From: Ga0077523 sp038324085
GTDB lineage: Bacteria; Pseudomonadota; Gammaproteobacteria; Burkholderiales; Ga0077523
DNA length: 64,000 bases
Direction of reading: 5' to 3'
Assembly: GCA_038324085.1 (NCBI GenBank)
Contig: JBBQHP010000020.1
Location: 10,390 to 74,389 of the forward strand
Below, piece by piece: positions 28,113 through 37,395 of this stretch (the stretch's first letter is position 1; every line of letters starts with the position of its first letter). The notes beneath the pieces were generated by a model. It did not search any database. It was not told the origin of the DNA and saw only the letters and a list, made by a program, of their open reading frames with translations. The position numbers and the translations under genes are program-made.

Positions 28113-28586
28113 ATGTTGCTGAGAAAGCGCGCATTGCTGGGCACGATCGTGATCACGCTCGCGCTGATCGTGGGCTGGGGGGCGGGAACCTTGGGTTCGG
28201 GTGCGACCCTCGCGAGCACAGGCGGTAGGACGATGACGGTCGTGCGCCTCTACACCGGCAGCGACGGCAGGTCCCATTTCGAGGACCTGCAGGTGCCGCT
28301 GAAGGACGGCGGCAAGGTCGGCTTTCTCTCGGAAAGAGTCCGCGCCACGGGCATCCTGTTCCGCGAGACCGAAGGCGACTACAACTACGATTTCCATACC
28401 GCACCGCGGCGCCAGTACGTGGTCAACCTGCAAGGCGAAGTCGAGATCGAAGTGGGCGACGGCACGCGACGCATCCTGCGCAGCGGCGACGTGTTGCTCG
28501 CGGAAGACACCACGGGACAAGGTCACATCAGCCGGGCGGTGAAAGGGAAGCCGCGCAAATCCCTGTTCATCACCCTGGACGACTGA
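28113..28586 (+). CDS. Exported cupin-domain protein
   Basis: This 157-residue product has an N-terminal hydrophobic segment (residues ~8-28, after MLLRKR) acting as signal or anchor, and a cupin beta-barrel thereafter. The second cupin motif is suggested by GDGTRRILRSGDVLLAEDTTGQGH and the first by YNYDFHTAPRRQYVVNLQGEVEIEV, with His residues that may bind metal. The ATG at 28113 has GGAGGAG just upstream. It is probably extracytoplasmic; the ligand cannot be predicted. The 32-nt palindrome lies in its upstream region. Confidence 0.78.
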   Translation: MLLRKRALLGTIVITLALIVGWGAGTLGSGATLASTGGRTMTVVRLYTGSDGRSHFEDLQVPLKDGGKVGFLSERVRATGILFRETEGDYNYDFHTAPRRQYVVNLQGEVEIEVGDGTRRILRSGDVLLAEDTTGQGHISRAVKGKPRKSLFITLDD

Positions 28587-28612
28587 GCGCCCGTCCGCCC
28601 CTGGCGCGGCGG

Positions 28613-29602
28613 CTAGAGCGCGCTGAGGCGCTCGAACACGAACCTGTCGATGACGATGCCCTCTCGCGACAGGCGCGCCCGCTCGCGAAACGCGCGCTCG
28701 GACGGTATGCGGATCTCGTCGACACCGGGTGCTCGTCGTGTCGACTTGACCCGGTCGACGAGGTCCGACATCTCGTGCTTGAACTGCTCCGTGGCGGTGA
28801 GCAGTTCCGGTGTGAAGATGATGAACAGGTAGGCGTTCTCCTGCTCCGCGTCGAGCAGCGCGCCCGCCAGCAGCCCGAACGCCTGCATCATGAAGGCGAG
28901 CCCGTAGCCCTTGTGGCCCCCGAACGGGAGCAGCGCCCCGAGCTTGACCTGGGTCGGATCACGCGAGGGCTTCCCGGTGGCGTCGATGCCGACACCATCC
29001 GGTAACTGCCTGCCCTGGCGCTCGTGCAGCAGCAGGTCGGTCATCATGAAAGCGGAAGTGCCCATGTCGAGAATGACCGGCCCGCGCGAACTCGGCACCG
29101 CGAACGCCAGCGGATTGGTGCCGAGCACCGGGGCAATTCCGCCGTGGGGAGCCACCGCGCGCGAACAACTCACCGTATGGATGCCGACGAGGTCCGCGTT
29201 CGCCAGCATCTCCATGTAGTAGGCGCTTCGACCGCTCACCCAGGAATTGGTGACACCGATCACGGCGATGCCCTGCTCCTTCGCCAGATCGATGCCCGCT
29301 CGGGTCGCCACCTGGAGCGCGTACATTGCGTTGTTGTTGCCGGCATCGAACAGCTTCGACACCGCGGTCTCACGCAACAATCTGATCGGCGTGCACGGCA
29401 GCTTGAAGCGCGGATGCTCGGGGAGATTGAGAATCTTCGGCAGCCCTGAATACTCGTACCCGCAGAGCGCGGCATCGAGCACGTGATCGCCGATGATCCT
29501 CGCCTGCTCGTCGTCGTATCCGAGCGCGCGCAGGGCGCTCTGCGCCAGGGTGCGGGCTTCGGGAACCGTGAGATGCATGCGCCCCGGCGAGATCTCCTTC
29601 AC
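28613..29602 (-). CDS. Ldh/MDH2-family NAD(P)-dependent oxidoreductase
   Basis: This 329-residue protein belongs to the malate/L-lactate dehydrogenase family unrelated to classical MDH (relatives: YbiC, ComC, ureidoglycolate dehydrogenase, delta-1-piperideine-2-carboxylate reductase). Family features include GNNNAMYALQVA, VTNSWVSGRSAYY where a conserved His usually sits near NSxHxG, and the substrate/NAD loop LPFGGHKGYGLAFM. The GTG at 29602 gives the longest form; ATG 29578 is an alternative start (MHLTVPEA). It reduces or oxidises a 2-keto/2-hydroxy acid, exact substrate unknown. It is divergent from pyc. Confidence 0.85.
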   Translation of the reverse strand: MKEISPGRMHLTVPEARTLAQSALRALGYDDEQARIIGDHVLDAALCGYEYSGLPKILNLPEHPRFKLPCTPIRLLRETAVSKLFDAGNNNAMYALQVATRAGIDLAKEQGIAVIGVTNSWVSGRSAYYMEMLANADLVGIHTVSCSRAVAPHGGIAPVLGTNPLAFAVPSSRGPVILDMGTSAFMMTDLLLHERQGRQLPDGVGIDATGKPSRDPTQVKLGALLPFGGHKGYGLAFMMQAFGLLAGALLDAEQENAYLFIIFTPELLTATEQFKHEMSDLVDRVKSTRRAPGVDEIRIPSERAFRERARLSREGIVIDRFVFERLSAL

Positions 29603-29826
29603 GGTCGTGTTCCGGTCTGCATCGGGTCCTGTCCGGCCATCATGAGCGGCGATGGGTCATCCGCGACGCGCGCATCTTGACCCGAAGCAGGGTCCCACGT
29701 CACGTGCCCACGCCAAGCAGAGTGCTTGCGCTGCTCGCGGATGTCGTTTTGTGCGGGCAGGCCATGGTGCAACGCAGCGTAAAATAGGATACTTCGTCCG
29801 ACGCCGTCACCAGATACCCGCCCGCC

Positions 29827-32800
29827 ATGCCTGCCGTGAAATCCCTGCTGGTCGCCAACCGTTCCGAAATCGCCATCCGCGTCATGCGCGCTGCTGCCGA
29901 ACTGGGCATCCGCACTGTCTCGATCTACTCCGACGAAGATCGGTTCGCGCTGCATCGCTTCAAGGCGGACGAGAGCTATCGCGTGGGCGAAGGCAGGAAG
30001 CCATTGCAGGCCTACCTCGACATCGAGGACATCATCCGCATCGCGCGCCAGAGCCGGGTCGACGCGATCCATCCCGGCTACGGTTTCCTGTCCGAGAATC
30101 CGGCATTTGCCCGTGCTTGCGCGGAGGCCGGCATCCGCTTCATCGGTCCGACGCCGGAAGTGATGACCACGCTGGGGAACAAGGTCGCCGCGCGTGACGC
30201 CGCGGTGGCGGCCGGCGTGCCCGTGATGCCCGCCACCGGCCCCCTGCCTCGGGATCTGGCGGAAGTAAAAGGACTCGCGGCGTCGGTGGGCTATCCGCTC
30301 ATGCTCAAAGCGAGCTGGGGCGGCGGCGGACGCGGCATGCGCGTGATCGAGTCCGAATCCGATCTCGATGCGCAGTTCGACGTGGCCCGGCGCGAAGCGG
30401 GCGCGGCCTTCGGCAACGACGAGGTCTACCTCGAGAAGCTGGTGCGGCGCGCGCGCCACGTCGAAGTGCAGATCATGGGCGACATGCACGGCAACGTCGT
30501 GCATCTGTTCGAGCGCGACTGCTCGGTGCAGCGGCGCAACCAGAAGGTGGTCGAGCGCGCACCCGCACCATACCTGGATGCCGCAAGGCGTACGGAATTG
30601 TGCGACGCCGCGCTGCGTCTGGCGCGCGCGGTCAACTACACCCACGCCGGCACGGTCGAGTTCCTGATGGACGCGGACACCGACCAGTTCTACTTCATCG
30701 AGGTCAATCCGCGCATCCAGGTCGAGCACACCGTGACCGAGCAGGTGACCGGCATCGACGTCGTGCAGTCCCAGATCCGGATCACGGAAGGCGCGCGCAT
30801 CGGCGACCCGAGCTGTCCGGTGCCCGCCCAGGCCGACATCCGCTTGAATGGGCACGCGCTCCAGTGCCGCATCACGACCGAAGACCCCGAAAACAATTTC
30901 ACCCCGGACTACGGACGTATCACCGCGTATCGCAGCGCGGCCGGCTTCGGCTTGCGGCTCGACGGCGGCACCGCCTACACCGGCGCGGTTATCACGCCGT
31001 TCTACGATTCGCTGCTGGTCAAGGTGACGGCCTGGGCGCCGACCCCGCACGAGGCCATCCGCCGCATGGACCGGGGCCTCCGGGAATTCCGCATCCGCGG
31101 CCTGTCCACCAACCTCCAGTTCGTCGAGAACGTCATCAACCATCCCGACTTCATCGCCGGGACGGTCACCACCCGCTTCATCGACACGACCCCGGAACTG
31201 TTCAGCTTCATCAAGCGTCGCGACCGCGCGACGCGCGTGCTGCGCTACATCGGTGATGTCACGGTCAACGGCCATCCCGACATGAAGGGTCGCCCGAAAC
31301 CGGATCTCTCCCATGCCCATGTGACACGGCCGGAAGTGGACCTGACCGCGCCGACCCCGCCCGGCACGCGCGACCGACTGCGCGCCCTCGGTCCCGAGAA
31401 GTTCGCCGAATGGATGCTGGCCGAACCGCGCGTGCTGTTGACCGACACCACCATGCGCGATGCGCACCAGTCGCTCTTCGCCACGCGGATGCGCACCTAC
31501 GACATGCTGCGCATCGCTCCCGCCTATGCGCGCCTGGCGCCTGGCCTCTTTTCCCTCGAATGCTGGGGCGGCGCGACGTTCGACGTGGCATTGCGCTTCC
31601 TGAAGGAAGACCCCTGGCTGCGGCTCGCGCAACTGCGCGAGGCGGTACCCAACGTGCTGATCCAGATGCTGCTGCGCGCTTCCAACGCGGTGGGCTACAC
31701 CAACTATGCCGACAACGTGGTGCGCTACTTCGTCGCGCAGGCGGCCCGGGGGATGGACGGCAAGGGCGGCGTCGACCTGTTCCGCGTCTTCGATTCGCTC
31801 AACTGGGTCGAGAACATGCGCGTGGCGATCGACGCGGTGCGCGAGGCCGGTGCCTTGTGCGAGGGCGCGATCTGCTACACCGCGGACCTGCATGATGCCT
31901 CGCGCAAGTATTCGCTCGCGTATTACGTCGACCTCGCGCGCCAGTTGCAGCGCGCCGGCGTGCACATCCTCGGCATCAAGGACATGTCCGGCGTGTGCCG
32001 GCCGCGGGCCGCGGCGGCGCTGGTCAAGGCGCTGAAGGAACAGACCGGACTGCCGATCCATTTCCACACGCACGACACCAGCGGCATCGCGGCTGCCTCG
32101 GTTCTCGCCGCCATCGAAGCCGGCGCCGACGCGGTCGACGGAGCACTGGACTCCATGAGCGGGCTCACCTCGCAGCCCAATCTCGGCGCCATCGTCGCCG
32201 CGCTGGAGGGCGCGCCGCGCGACCCGTGCGGGCCGGAGAGCGGCGTCGACCGCGCCGCGCTGCAGGCCTTGTCGGACTACTGGGAAGGGGTGCGCAAGTA
32301 CTACGCGCCGTTCGAGGCCGACATCCGTTCCGGCACTTCCGATGTCTATCGCCACGAGATGCCGGGCGGTCAGTACACCAATCTGCGCGAACAGGCGCGG
32401 TCGATGGGCCTCGAACATCGCTGGCCGGATGTCTCGCGCGCCTATGCCGACGTGAACAAGCTGTTCGGCGACATCGTCAAGGTCACGCCCACCTCCAAGG
32501 TCGTGGGCGACATGGCGCTGTTCATGGTGGCGAACGATCTCACCCCCGAAGCCGTGCTGGATCCGACGCGCGAGGTCGCCTTCCCGGAATCGGTGGTATC
32601 GCTGTTCAAGGGCGAACTCGGTTTTCCGCCCGACGGATTCCCCGAGGCGCTGGCGCGCAAGGTGCTGAAGTGCGACACCTCCGCCGCGATCCTGCCGGCG
32701 CCGCCGCAACCCTATCGTCCCGGCGATTCGCTGCCCGCAGTGGATCTCGACGCCGCACGCAGGGATGCGACCAAGGCCGCCGAGCGGCACATCTCGGACA

Positions 32801-33321
32801 CCGATCTTGCGTCGTACCTGATGTATCCCAAGGTGTTCAAGGAATACGCGGAACATCACCGGCACTACGGCGACGTGAGCATTCTGCCCACGGCGACCTT
32901 CTTCTACGGCATGCGCGAGCGCGAGGAGATTGCAGTCGATCTCGATCCGGGCAAGACCCTGGTCATCCGCATGCAGGGGCTCGCGCCGGGCGACGAGGAC
33001 GGGTTGGTGAAGGCCTTCTTCGAACTGAACGGGCAGGCCCGGACCATGCGCATCGAGAAGGCCGGGGCGGCGAAGGCGCACCGGCGGGCCCAGGCCGACC
33101 CCGCCAACCCGGCCCACGTGGCGGCGCCGATGCCGGGCATGATCGTGACGGTGGCGGTCAAGGTCGGGCAGACGGTCAAGGCAGGTGACCCGCTGGTCTC
33201 CATCGAAGCCATGAAGATGGAATCCCAGATCCGCGCCGACCGTGACGGCACCGTGAAGGCGGTCCTGGTGAAGTCGAGCGACACCGTGGCGGCCCGCGAT
33301 CTGCTGCTGGAATTCGGTTGA
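29827..33321 (+). CDS. pyc: Pyruvate carboxylase
   Basis: This 1164-residue single-chain enzyme makes oxaloacetate from pyruvate, bicarbonate and ATP. Order of domains: biotin carboxylase (1-455, with LVANRSEIAIRV, the HPGYGFLSENP segment, and ATP-grasp GGGGRGMR), carboxyltransferase of the HMGL-like type (about 530-815, with DTTMRDAHQSLFATRMR and the metal-binding HFHTHDT), linker/PC-tetramerisation region, and a C-terminal biotinyl domain. The biotin lysine is Lys1130 in EAMKMES. The full-length alpha4 form is intact. The long frame on the opposite strand is an artefact of high GC. It is a stand-alone anaplerotic gene here. Confidence 0.96.
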   Translation: MPAVKSLLVANRSEIAIRVMRAAAELGIRTVSIYSDEDRFALHRFKADESYRVGEGRKPLQAYLDIEDIIRIARQSRVDAIHPGYGFLSENPAFARACAEAGIRFIGPTPEVMTTLGNKVAARDAAVAAGVPVMPATGPLPRDLAEVKGLAASVGYPLMLKASWGGGGRGMRVIESESDLDAQFDVARREAGAAFGNDEVYLEKLVRRARHVEVQIMGDMHGNVVHLFERDCSVQRRNQKVVERAPAPYLDAARRTELCDAALRLARAVNYTHAGTVEFLMDADTDQFYFIEVNPRIQVEHTVTEQVTGIDVVQSQIRITEGARIGDPSCPVPAQADIRLNGHALQCRITTEDPENNFTPDYGRITAYRSAAGFGLRLDGGTAYTGAVITPFYDSLLVKVTAWAPTPHEAIRRMDRGLREFRIRGLSTNLQFVENVINHPDFIAGTVTTRFIDTTPELFSFIKRRDRATRVLRYIGDVTVNGHPDMKGRPKPDLSHAHVTRPEVDLTAPTPPGTRDRLRALGPEKFAEWMLAEPRVLLTDTTMRDAHQSLFATRMRTYDMLRIAPAYARLAPGLFSLECWGGATFDVALRFLKEDPWLRLAQLREAVPNVLIQMLLRASNAVGYTNYADNVVRYFVAQAARGMDGKGGVDLFRVFDSLNWVENMRVAIDAVREAGALCEGAICYTADLHDASRKYSLAYYVDLARQLQRAGVHILGIKDMSGVCRPRAAAALVKALKEQTGLPIHFHTHDTSGIAAASVLAAIEAGADAVDGALDSMSGLTSQPNLGAIVAALEGAPRDPCGPESGVDRAALQALSDYWEGVRKYYAPFEADIRSGTSDVYRHEMPGGQYTNLREQARSMGLEHRWPDVSRAYADVNKLFGDIVKVTPTSKVVGDMALFMVANDLTPEAVLDPTREVAFPESVVSLFKGELGFPPDGFPEALARKVLKCDTSAAILPAPPQPYRPGDSLPAVDLDAARRDATKAAERHISDTDLASYLMYPKVFKEYAEHHRHYGDVSILPTATFFYGMREREEIAVDLDPGKTLVIRMQGLAPGDEDGLVKAFFELNGQARTMRIEKAGAAKAHRRAQADPANPAHVAAPMPGMIVTVAVKVGQTVKAGDPLVSIEAMKMESQIRADRDGTVKAVLVKSSDTVAARDLLLEFG

Positions 33322-33398
33322 GCCGACAACTCGCCGGCGCATATCCGGTCCCGGCAACAGCCGGAAGGGGGATGTGCGTCGCGCTCCGTGCAAATTCA

Positions 33399-33425
33399 TT
33401 GACAGGTCGACGCATCGAACATAAC
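33399..33425 (+). promoter_or_regulatory. Possible promoter of the PEP-CTERM lectin-like gene
   Basis: A perfect TTGACA at 33399-33404 is followed after 15 nt by CATAAC (33420-33425), a weak -10 with short spacing. The region after pyc is otherwise non-coding and the gene starts at 33540, giving a leader of about 105 nt. Confidence 0.35.
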
Positions 33426-33539
33426 CTCACGTTCTAATAGGTTTGCATGCAGATCGTGGCCGTGAAGTTGCGCGGACCCATGGCGCCAAGAGCCTTCCGC
33501 ACCGCCCGGACAACACGCTTGAATCAGGAGACTTGCCGC

Positions 33540-34310
33540 GTGAACAAGAGCTTACGTAATCCCCTCCGCCTGCGTCAGGCGCTCGCCATCGCCGCACTCA
33601 CATTGACCGCGTCGTTTGCCCAGGCCACCAGTTTCCTGGGATACGACATGCAGCTGGTCGGATCAGCCTCGGTCCTTGATCCGCTGAACCTCCAGATGAC
33701 GCCGAACGCGACCGACAACGTGGGCGCCGCGTGGGTGACGACGGCTCTGTCGACCACGCAGGACTTCTCCGCGAATTTCTCCTTCTCCATCTCCGGCACC
33801 CCCACGATCGCCGACGGCATCGCCTTCGTCCTCCAGTCGGGCGGCACCAGCGCGATCGGTTCCGGCGGCGGCGGCATCGGCCTGGGAGGACTCGACGCGG
33901 TCGCATCGGTCATCCACACGTTCGCCAACAATCACGTGGGCTTCACCGGGAACGGGGACCCGTTCTCCGTGCAGGACGTGCCCACGGACCTCGGCGCGGC
34001 GACGTCGATCACCGGCTTCCAGACGGTGAGCTATGACTCCATTGGCAAGACGATGTTCATGACCGGCATCGTCACGGTCGATGGCACCGACTTCGAAGTG
34101 TCGGACGTCCTGAGCGTCGACCTCGAGGCGCGCTTCGGCTCGAGCATGTACGTCGGATTCACCGGCGCGACCGGGGCGTTGTCCTCGGATCAGCGCATCA
34201 CCGATTTCTCGCTGGCGCCGGCGCCGGTTCCCGAGCCCGAGACCTACGCGCTGATGCTCGCCGGACTGGGACTGGTGGGATGGCAACTGCGCCGCCGTAG
34301 ACACGCTTGA
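33540..34310 (+). CDS. PEP-CTERM protein with legume-lectin-like domain
   Basis: This 256-residue secreted protein has a signal peptide (residues 1-29, ending AQATS), a beta-rich domain resembling bacterial L-type lectins (DFSANFSFSIS, DGIAFVLQSGG, HVGFTGNGDPF), and a C-terminal sorting signal VPEPETYALMLAGLGL followed by WQLRRRRHA. PEP-CTERM signals are processed by exosortase EpsH-type enzymes and proteins are often linked to exopolysaccharide biofilms. The GTG at 33540 has AGGAGA eight nt upstream; the ATG at 33447 would put a non-hydrophobic segment before the signal peptide. An intrinsic terminator follows. Confidence 0.88.
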   Translation: MNKSLRNPLRLRQALAIAALTLTASFAQATSFLGYDMQLVGSASVLDPLNLQMTPNATDNVGAAWVTTALSTTQDFSANFSFSISGTPTIADGIAFVLQSGGTSAIGSGGGGIGLGGLDAVASVIHTFANNHVGFTGNGDPFSVQDVPTDLGAATSITGFQTVSYDSIGKTMFMTGIVTVDGTDFEVSDVLSVDLEARFGSSMYVGFTGATGALSSDQRITDFSLAPAPVPEPETYALMLAGLGLVGWQLRRRRHA

Positions 34311-34367
34311 CCTGCACGTAGGCAGTTCCTTCCCGGCAGCTGCTGCGACGAGCAGCGGCTGCCACGC

Positions 34368-34400
34368 AAAAACCGCAGCCGCATGGCTGCGGTTTTTTGT
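34368..34400 (+). terminator. Intrinsic terminator after the PEP-CTERM lectin-like gene
   Basis: AACCGCAGCC pairs with GGCTGCGGTT around a GCAT loop (34371-34394) and runs into six Ts. It separates this gene from the TRAP operon. Confidence 0.9.
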
Positions 34401-34521
34401 TGGTACTGTCTCCGGTGGCCGGCCGGGTGGATCAACGGCACCCAGCCGTCCGGGCGATCGCTCGAGCGCAAATCTGTGCTTCAATCGCGCTGACGTTCCT
34501 GTCGCTCGCCCTGGAGGGGAC

Positions 34522-35592
34522 ATGATTTCGCGTAGAACCGGTTTGCTCGCGGCGCTGCTCGGCTGCGCAGTGTTGCTCGCCGCCCCGGCGCAGGCCGCAA
34601 GGTTCACGATGGTGATCAGCCATCTGGGGCCGGAGGACCTCGGCAACAACGAAATGCACCCCGCGTTGAAGCATTTCGAGTCGCTGGTCGAAGCGCGCAC
34701 CAACGGCGACATCGATGTGCAGGTCTTCGGCAACGGCCAGCTCGGCTCCGAAGTGGAGACGGCGAAACAGGCGCAGGCGGGCAAGACAGTGCAAGCCACC
34801 CTGATCTCGTCCGGGGCGATGTCCTCGTTCTTTCCCGCCTACCAGATCATCACCACGCCGTTCCTGTTCTCCAGTTATCGCGCTGCCCGCGCTTATTTCG
34901 ACGGCGAATGGCACGCGAACTTCATGCGCGGCGCGCTGAAGGGCAGCGGCCTGCGCTATCTCGGCACACTGGACGACGGCGGCGGCTTCGTCGCGTTCAC
35001 CAACAACAAGCGCCTCATCAAGACGGTCGAGGACTTGAAGGGGCTCAAGATCCGGGTCGAGGAGAATCCCGCCCACGTCGCCACGATGAAGGCTCTCGGG
35101 GCGTCCGCGACGCCGCTGCCCTGGGGCGAGGTACTGACCGCGCTCGGCACCGGGCTCGCCGATGGCCAGTTCAATGCCCCCGGCATCAGCCTCGCCTTCA
35201 AGCTCTGGGAGGTGAACCAGTACACGACGTGGAGTGGTCACGTCTACAACACGATCTCGTGGATGATGAGCGACAAGTGGTACCAGACGTTGCCTGCCGG
35301 GTACAAGCAGGTCATCGTGGAGGCCGCCCGCGAAGCCACCCAGGTCGCCCACGGCATCGCGGTGCTGGCTGCGATCAAGGGCTGGGATGCGTCCTGCAAG
35401 AAATTCAAGCAGTGCTGGATCCTGACCAAGGTCGAGCGCGACCGGATGGCCGCCGTGGCACGGCCCGCCTGGAAACAGTGGGCCACCCGGGATTTCGGGA
35501 TCGACGTGAAGCTCGTCGACCAGCTCTGGTCGGAAGTCGCCCGCATCGAGAAGGAAGTCAGCGCGCTGGACCTGAAGCGCTACGGGCAGTAA
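34522..35592 (+). CDS. dctP: TRAP transporter substrate-binding protein DctP
   Basis: This 356-residue periplasmic binding protein belongs to the DctP family. A signal peptide (residues 1-27, ending PAQAA) leads to a mature domain with RAYFDGEW, the selectivity-filter-like LKGLKIRVEENPAHV with the conserved Arg, and WGEVLTALGTGLADGQFNAP where the family usually has a WxEVYxALqtGvvDGqEnP form. The ATG has GGAGGGG upstream. The ligand cannot be read from sequence; most are organic acids. First gene of dctPQM. Confidence 0.93.
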   Translation: MISRRTGLLAALLGCAVLLAAPAQAARFTMVISHLGPEDLGNNEMHPALKHFESLVEARTNGDIDVQVFGNGQLGSEVETAKQAQAGKTVQATLISSGAMSSFFPAYQIITTPFLFSSYRAARAYFDGEWHANFMRGALKGSGLRYLGTLDDGGGFVAFTNNKRLIKTVEDLKGLKIRVEENPAHVATMKALGASATPLPWGEVLTALGTGLADGQFNAPGISLAFKLWEVNQYTTWSGHVYNTISWMMSDKWYQTLPAGYKQVIVEAAREATQVAHGIAVLAAIKGWDASCKKFKQCWILTKVERDRMAAVARPAWKQWATRDFGIDVKLVDQLWSEVARIEKEVSALDLKRYGQ

Positions 35593-35603
35593 CGGGCGCG
35601 CGA

Positions 35604-36110
35604 ATGCCGATCGGCGACCGGCTCCGGTCACTCAGCGATCGCCTGAATACGGCTGTGATTGCGGTCTGCATCGCCTGCGTGCTCGCGATGCTGGCGATCT
35701 CGTTCGCCGGTTTCTTCTACATGGCCGCGACCGGCGAAGCTCTGAGCTGGACCTATTCGCTCGCGCGCCTGTTCATCCCCTGGATCGGCATGCTGAGCAT
35801 CACCGTGGCCTTCAGGAGCGGCGAACACGTGGCCATGAGCCTGCTTTTGCGGCTCGCGCCCCGGTGTGTGGCGGCCGCGCTTCGATGGACGGTCGTGGCG
35901 CTGATCGCGCTGTTCGCGCTGCTGCTGGTCTGGTTCGGCTGGGACTTCTTCGTCGGGTCGAATCGCTATTACATGGTGTCCGACCAGATCCAGATCCATG
36001 CCGGCTGGGTGACCGCCTGCATCCCGATCACCGGCGTGATCCTGCTGTTGCATCTCGTGAACGGTCCCGACCTGCTGGAACCGTTGCATCCGGCGACGGA
36101 GCGCGACTGA
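35604..36110 (+). CDS. dctQ: TRAP transporter small permease DctQ
   Basis: This 168-residue protein has four hydrophobic helices (about residues 15-37, 47-66, 88-110 and 130-150), the standard DctQ topology, with the conserved LARLFIPWIGMLSITVAFRSGEHV segment in two parts. It begins 11 nt after dctP and its stop overlaps the dctM start by one base. It couples to DctM in the Na+-driven transporter. Confidence 0.9.
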   Translation: MPIGDRLRSLSDRLNTAVIAVCIACVLAMLAISFAGFFYMAATGEALSWTYSLARLFIPWIGMLSITVAFRSGEHVAMSLLLRLAPRCVAAALRWTVVALIALFALLLVWFGWDFFVGSNRYYMVSDQIQIHAGWVTACIPITGVILLLHLVNGPDLLEPLHPATERD

Positions 36111-37387
36111 TGGCGGCTGCCCTGCTGGTCTTCGTCGTCGTGCTGCTGATCGGCGCACCCATCGCGCTGGTGATGCTGTTCTCCGGGCTCGGGGGCGCCC
36201 TGTCCCTCGGCGGCACGGCGTTCCTCGAAATCGTGGCCGACCGCATGTTCTCCGGCGTCAGCAGCTTCCTGCTGATGGCCGTTCCGTACTTCATCTTCAC
36301 CGCCGAGCTGATGAATCGCGCCGGGCTCACGCAGCGCATGATCGACTTCAACAACGCGCTGCTCGGCCGGGTGCGCGGGGCCCTGAGCCACGTGAACATC
36401 ACCAGCAGCCTGCTGTTCGCCGGCCTCACCGGCGCTGCGGTCACCGATGCAGTCGCCATCGGCAAGCTGCTGATCCCCGCCATGAAGAAGGAAGGGTACC
36501 CCGCGCCCTACGCCGCCGCGGTCACCGCGTGCGCCTCGGTGATCGGGCCGATCATTCCACCGAGCATCGTCATGGTGGTCTACGCCACCATGCTCTATGA
36601 CGTGTCGGTGATCTCGCTGTTCATCGCCGGCATCGTGCCCGGGCTGCTGCTCGCCGTGTCGTTGCTTGCGGTGAGCGCCTGGCTCGCGTGGCGCCGTGGA
36701 TTTCCGGTGCATGGCAATGCGAGCCTGCGACTCGCCGTGCGCGCCTTCCTGCCGACCGTGCCGGCCCTGCTCGTGCCGGTGATCATCCTGGGCGGCATCC
36801 TGAGCGGCTGGAGCACCGTCACGGAGGCCTCGGCGTTCGCTGCCGTGTATGCGATCGCGATCGGCATGCTCGTCTATCGGACGCTCACCTGGCGCCACGT
36901 CATCGCGGCGCTCGTCACGACCGTGCGCCTGTCGGGCGTCGTGTTCTTCCTGCTGGCGACCGCCACGGTACTGGGCTGGTTCGTCACCCGGTCCGGCGTC
37001 ACGCGCGAAGCGGCGGAACTGATTGCCGGCTTCAGCACCGATCCGATCGTGCAGATCATGCTGGTGAACGTGCTGTTGCTGGCGATCGGCACGATGGTGG
37101 ACGTGTTGCCGGCACTGGTGATCGTCGCTCCGGTCCTGGCGCCGGCCATGACCCAGCTGGGCTTCGATCCGCTGCATTTCGCGATGGTGATGATCCTCAC
37201 CCTGAACGTCGGCAATGTGACGCCGCCCGTCGGCATGTCGCTGATGACCACGGCACGGATCGCAGGCGTCAGCTACGAAAGCGCGATTCGCGCGTCGCTG
37301 CCCTTCTACGCGAGCTTCATCGCGGTAATCGTGATCGTATCGGTGTGGCCGCAGACGGTGCTCTGGTTGCCGGGCCTGGTGCGGTAG
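36110..37387 (+). CDS. dctM: TRAP transporter large permease DctM
   Basis: This 425-residue protein carries about 12 TM helices with the DctM motifs ITSSLLFAGLTGAAVTDA, IGPIIPPSIVMVVYA and the C-terminal NVGNVTPPVGMSL. It is the ion-coupled channel of the tripartite transporter. The ATG overlaps the dctQ TGA. It converges with the pentapeptide-repeat gene, with only eight nt between stops and no clear terminator. Confidence 0.94.
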   Translation: MAAALLVFVVVLLIGAPIALVMLFSGLGGALSLGGTAFLEIVADRMFSGVSSFLLMAVPYFIFTAELMNRAGLTQRMIDFNNALLGRVRGALSHVNITSSLLFAGLTGAAVTDAVAIGKLLIPAMKKEGYPAPYAAAVTACASVIGPIIPPSIVMVVYATMLYDVSVISLFIAGIVPGLLLAVSLLAVSAWLAWRRGFPVHGNASLRLAVRAFLPTVPALLVPVIILGGILSGWSTVTEASAFAAVYAIAIGMLVYRTLTWRHVIAALVTTVRLSGVVFFLLATATVLGWFVTRSGVTREAAELIAGFSTDPIVQIMLVNVLLLAIGTMVDVLPALVIVAPVLAPAMTQLGFDPLHFAMVMILTLNVGNVTPPVGMSLMTTARIAGVSYESAIRASLPFYASFIAVIVIVSVWPQTVLWLPGLVR

Positions 37388-37395
37388 GGCCGAGT

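Noticed and set aside
29599..33399. A very long open frame antisense to pyruvate carboxylase
   Set aside because: It is a high-GC shadow of pyc; the translation is His/Arg/Gly-rich with no domain, while the plus strand encodes a complete conserved enzyme.
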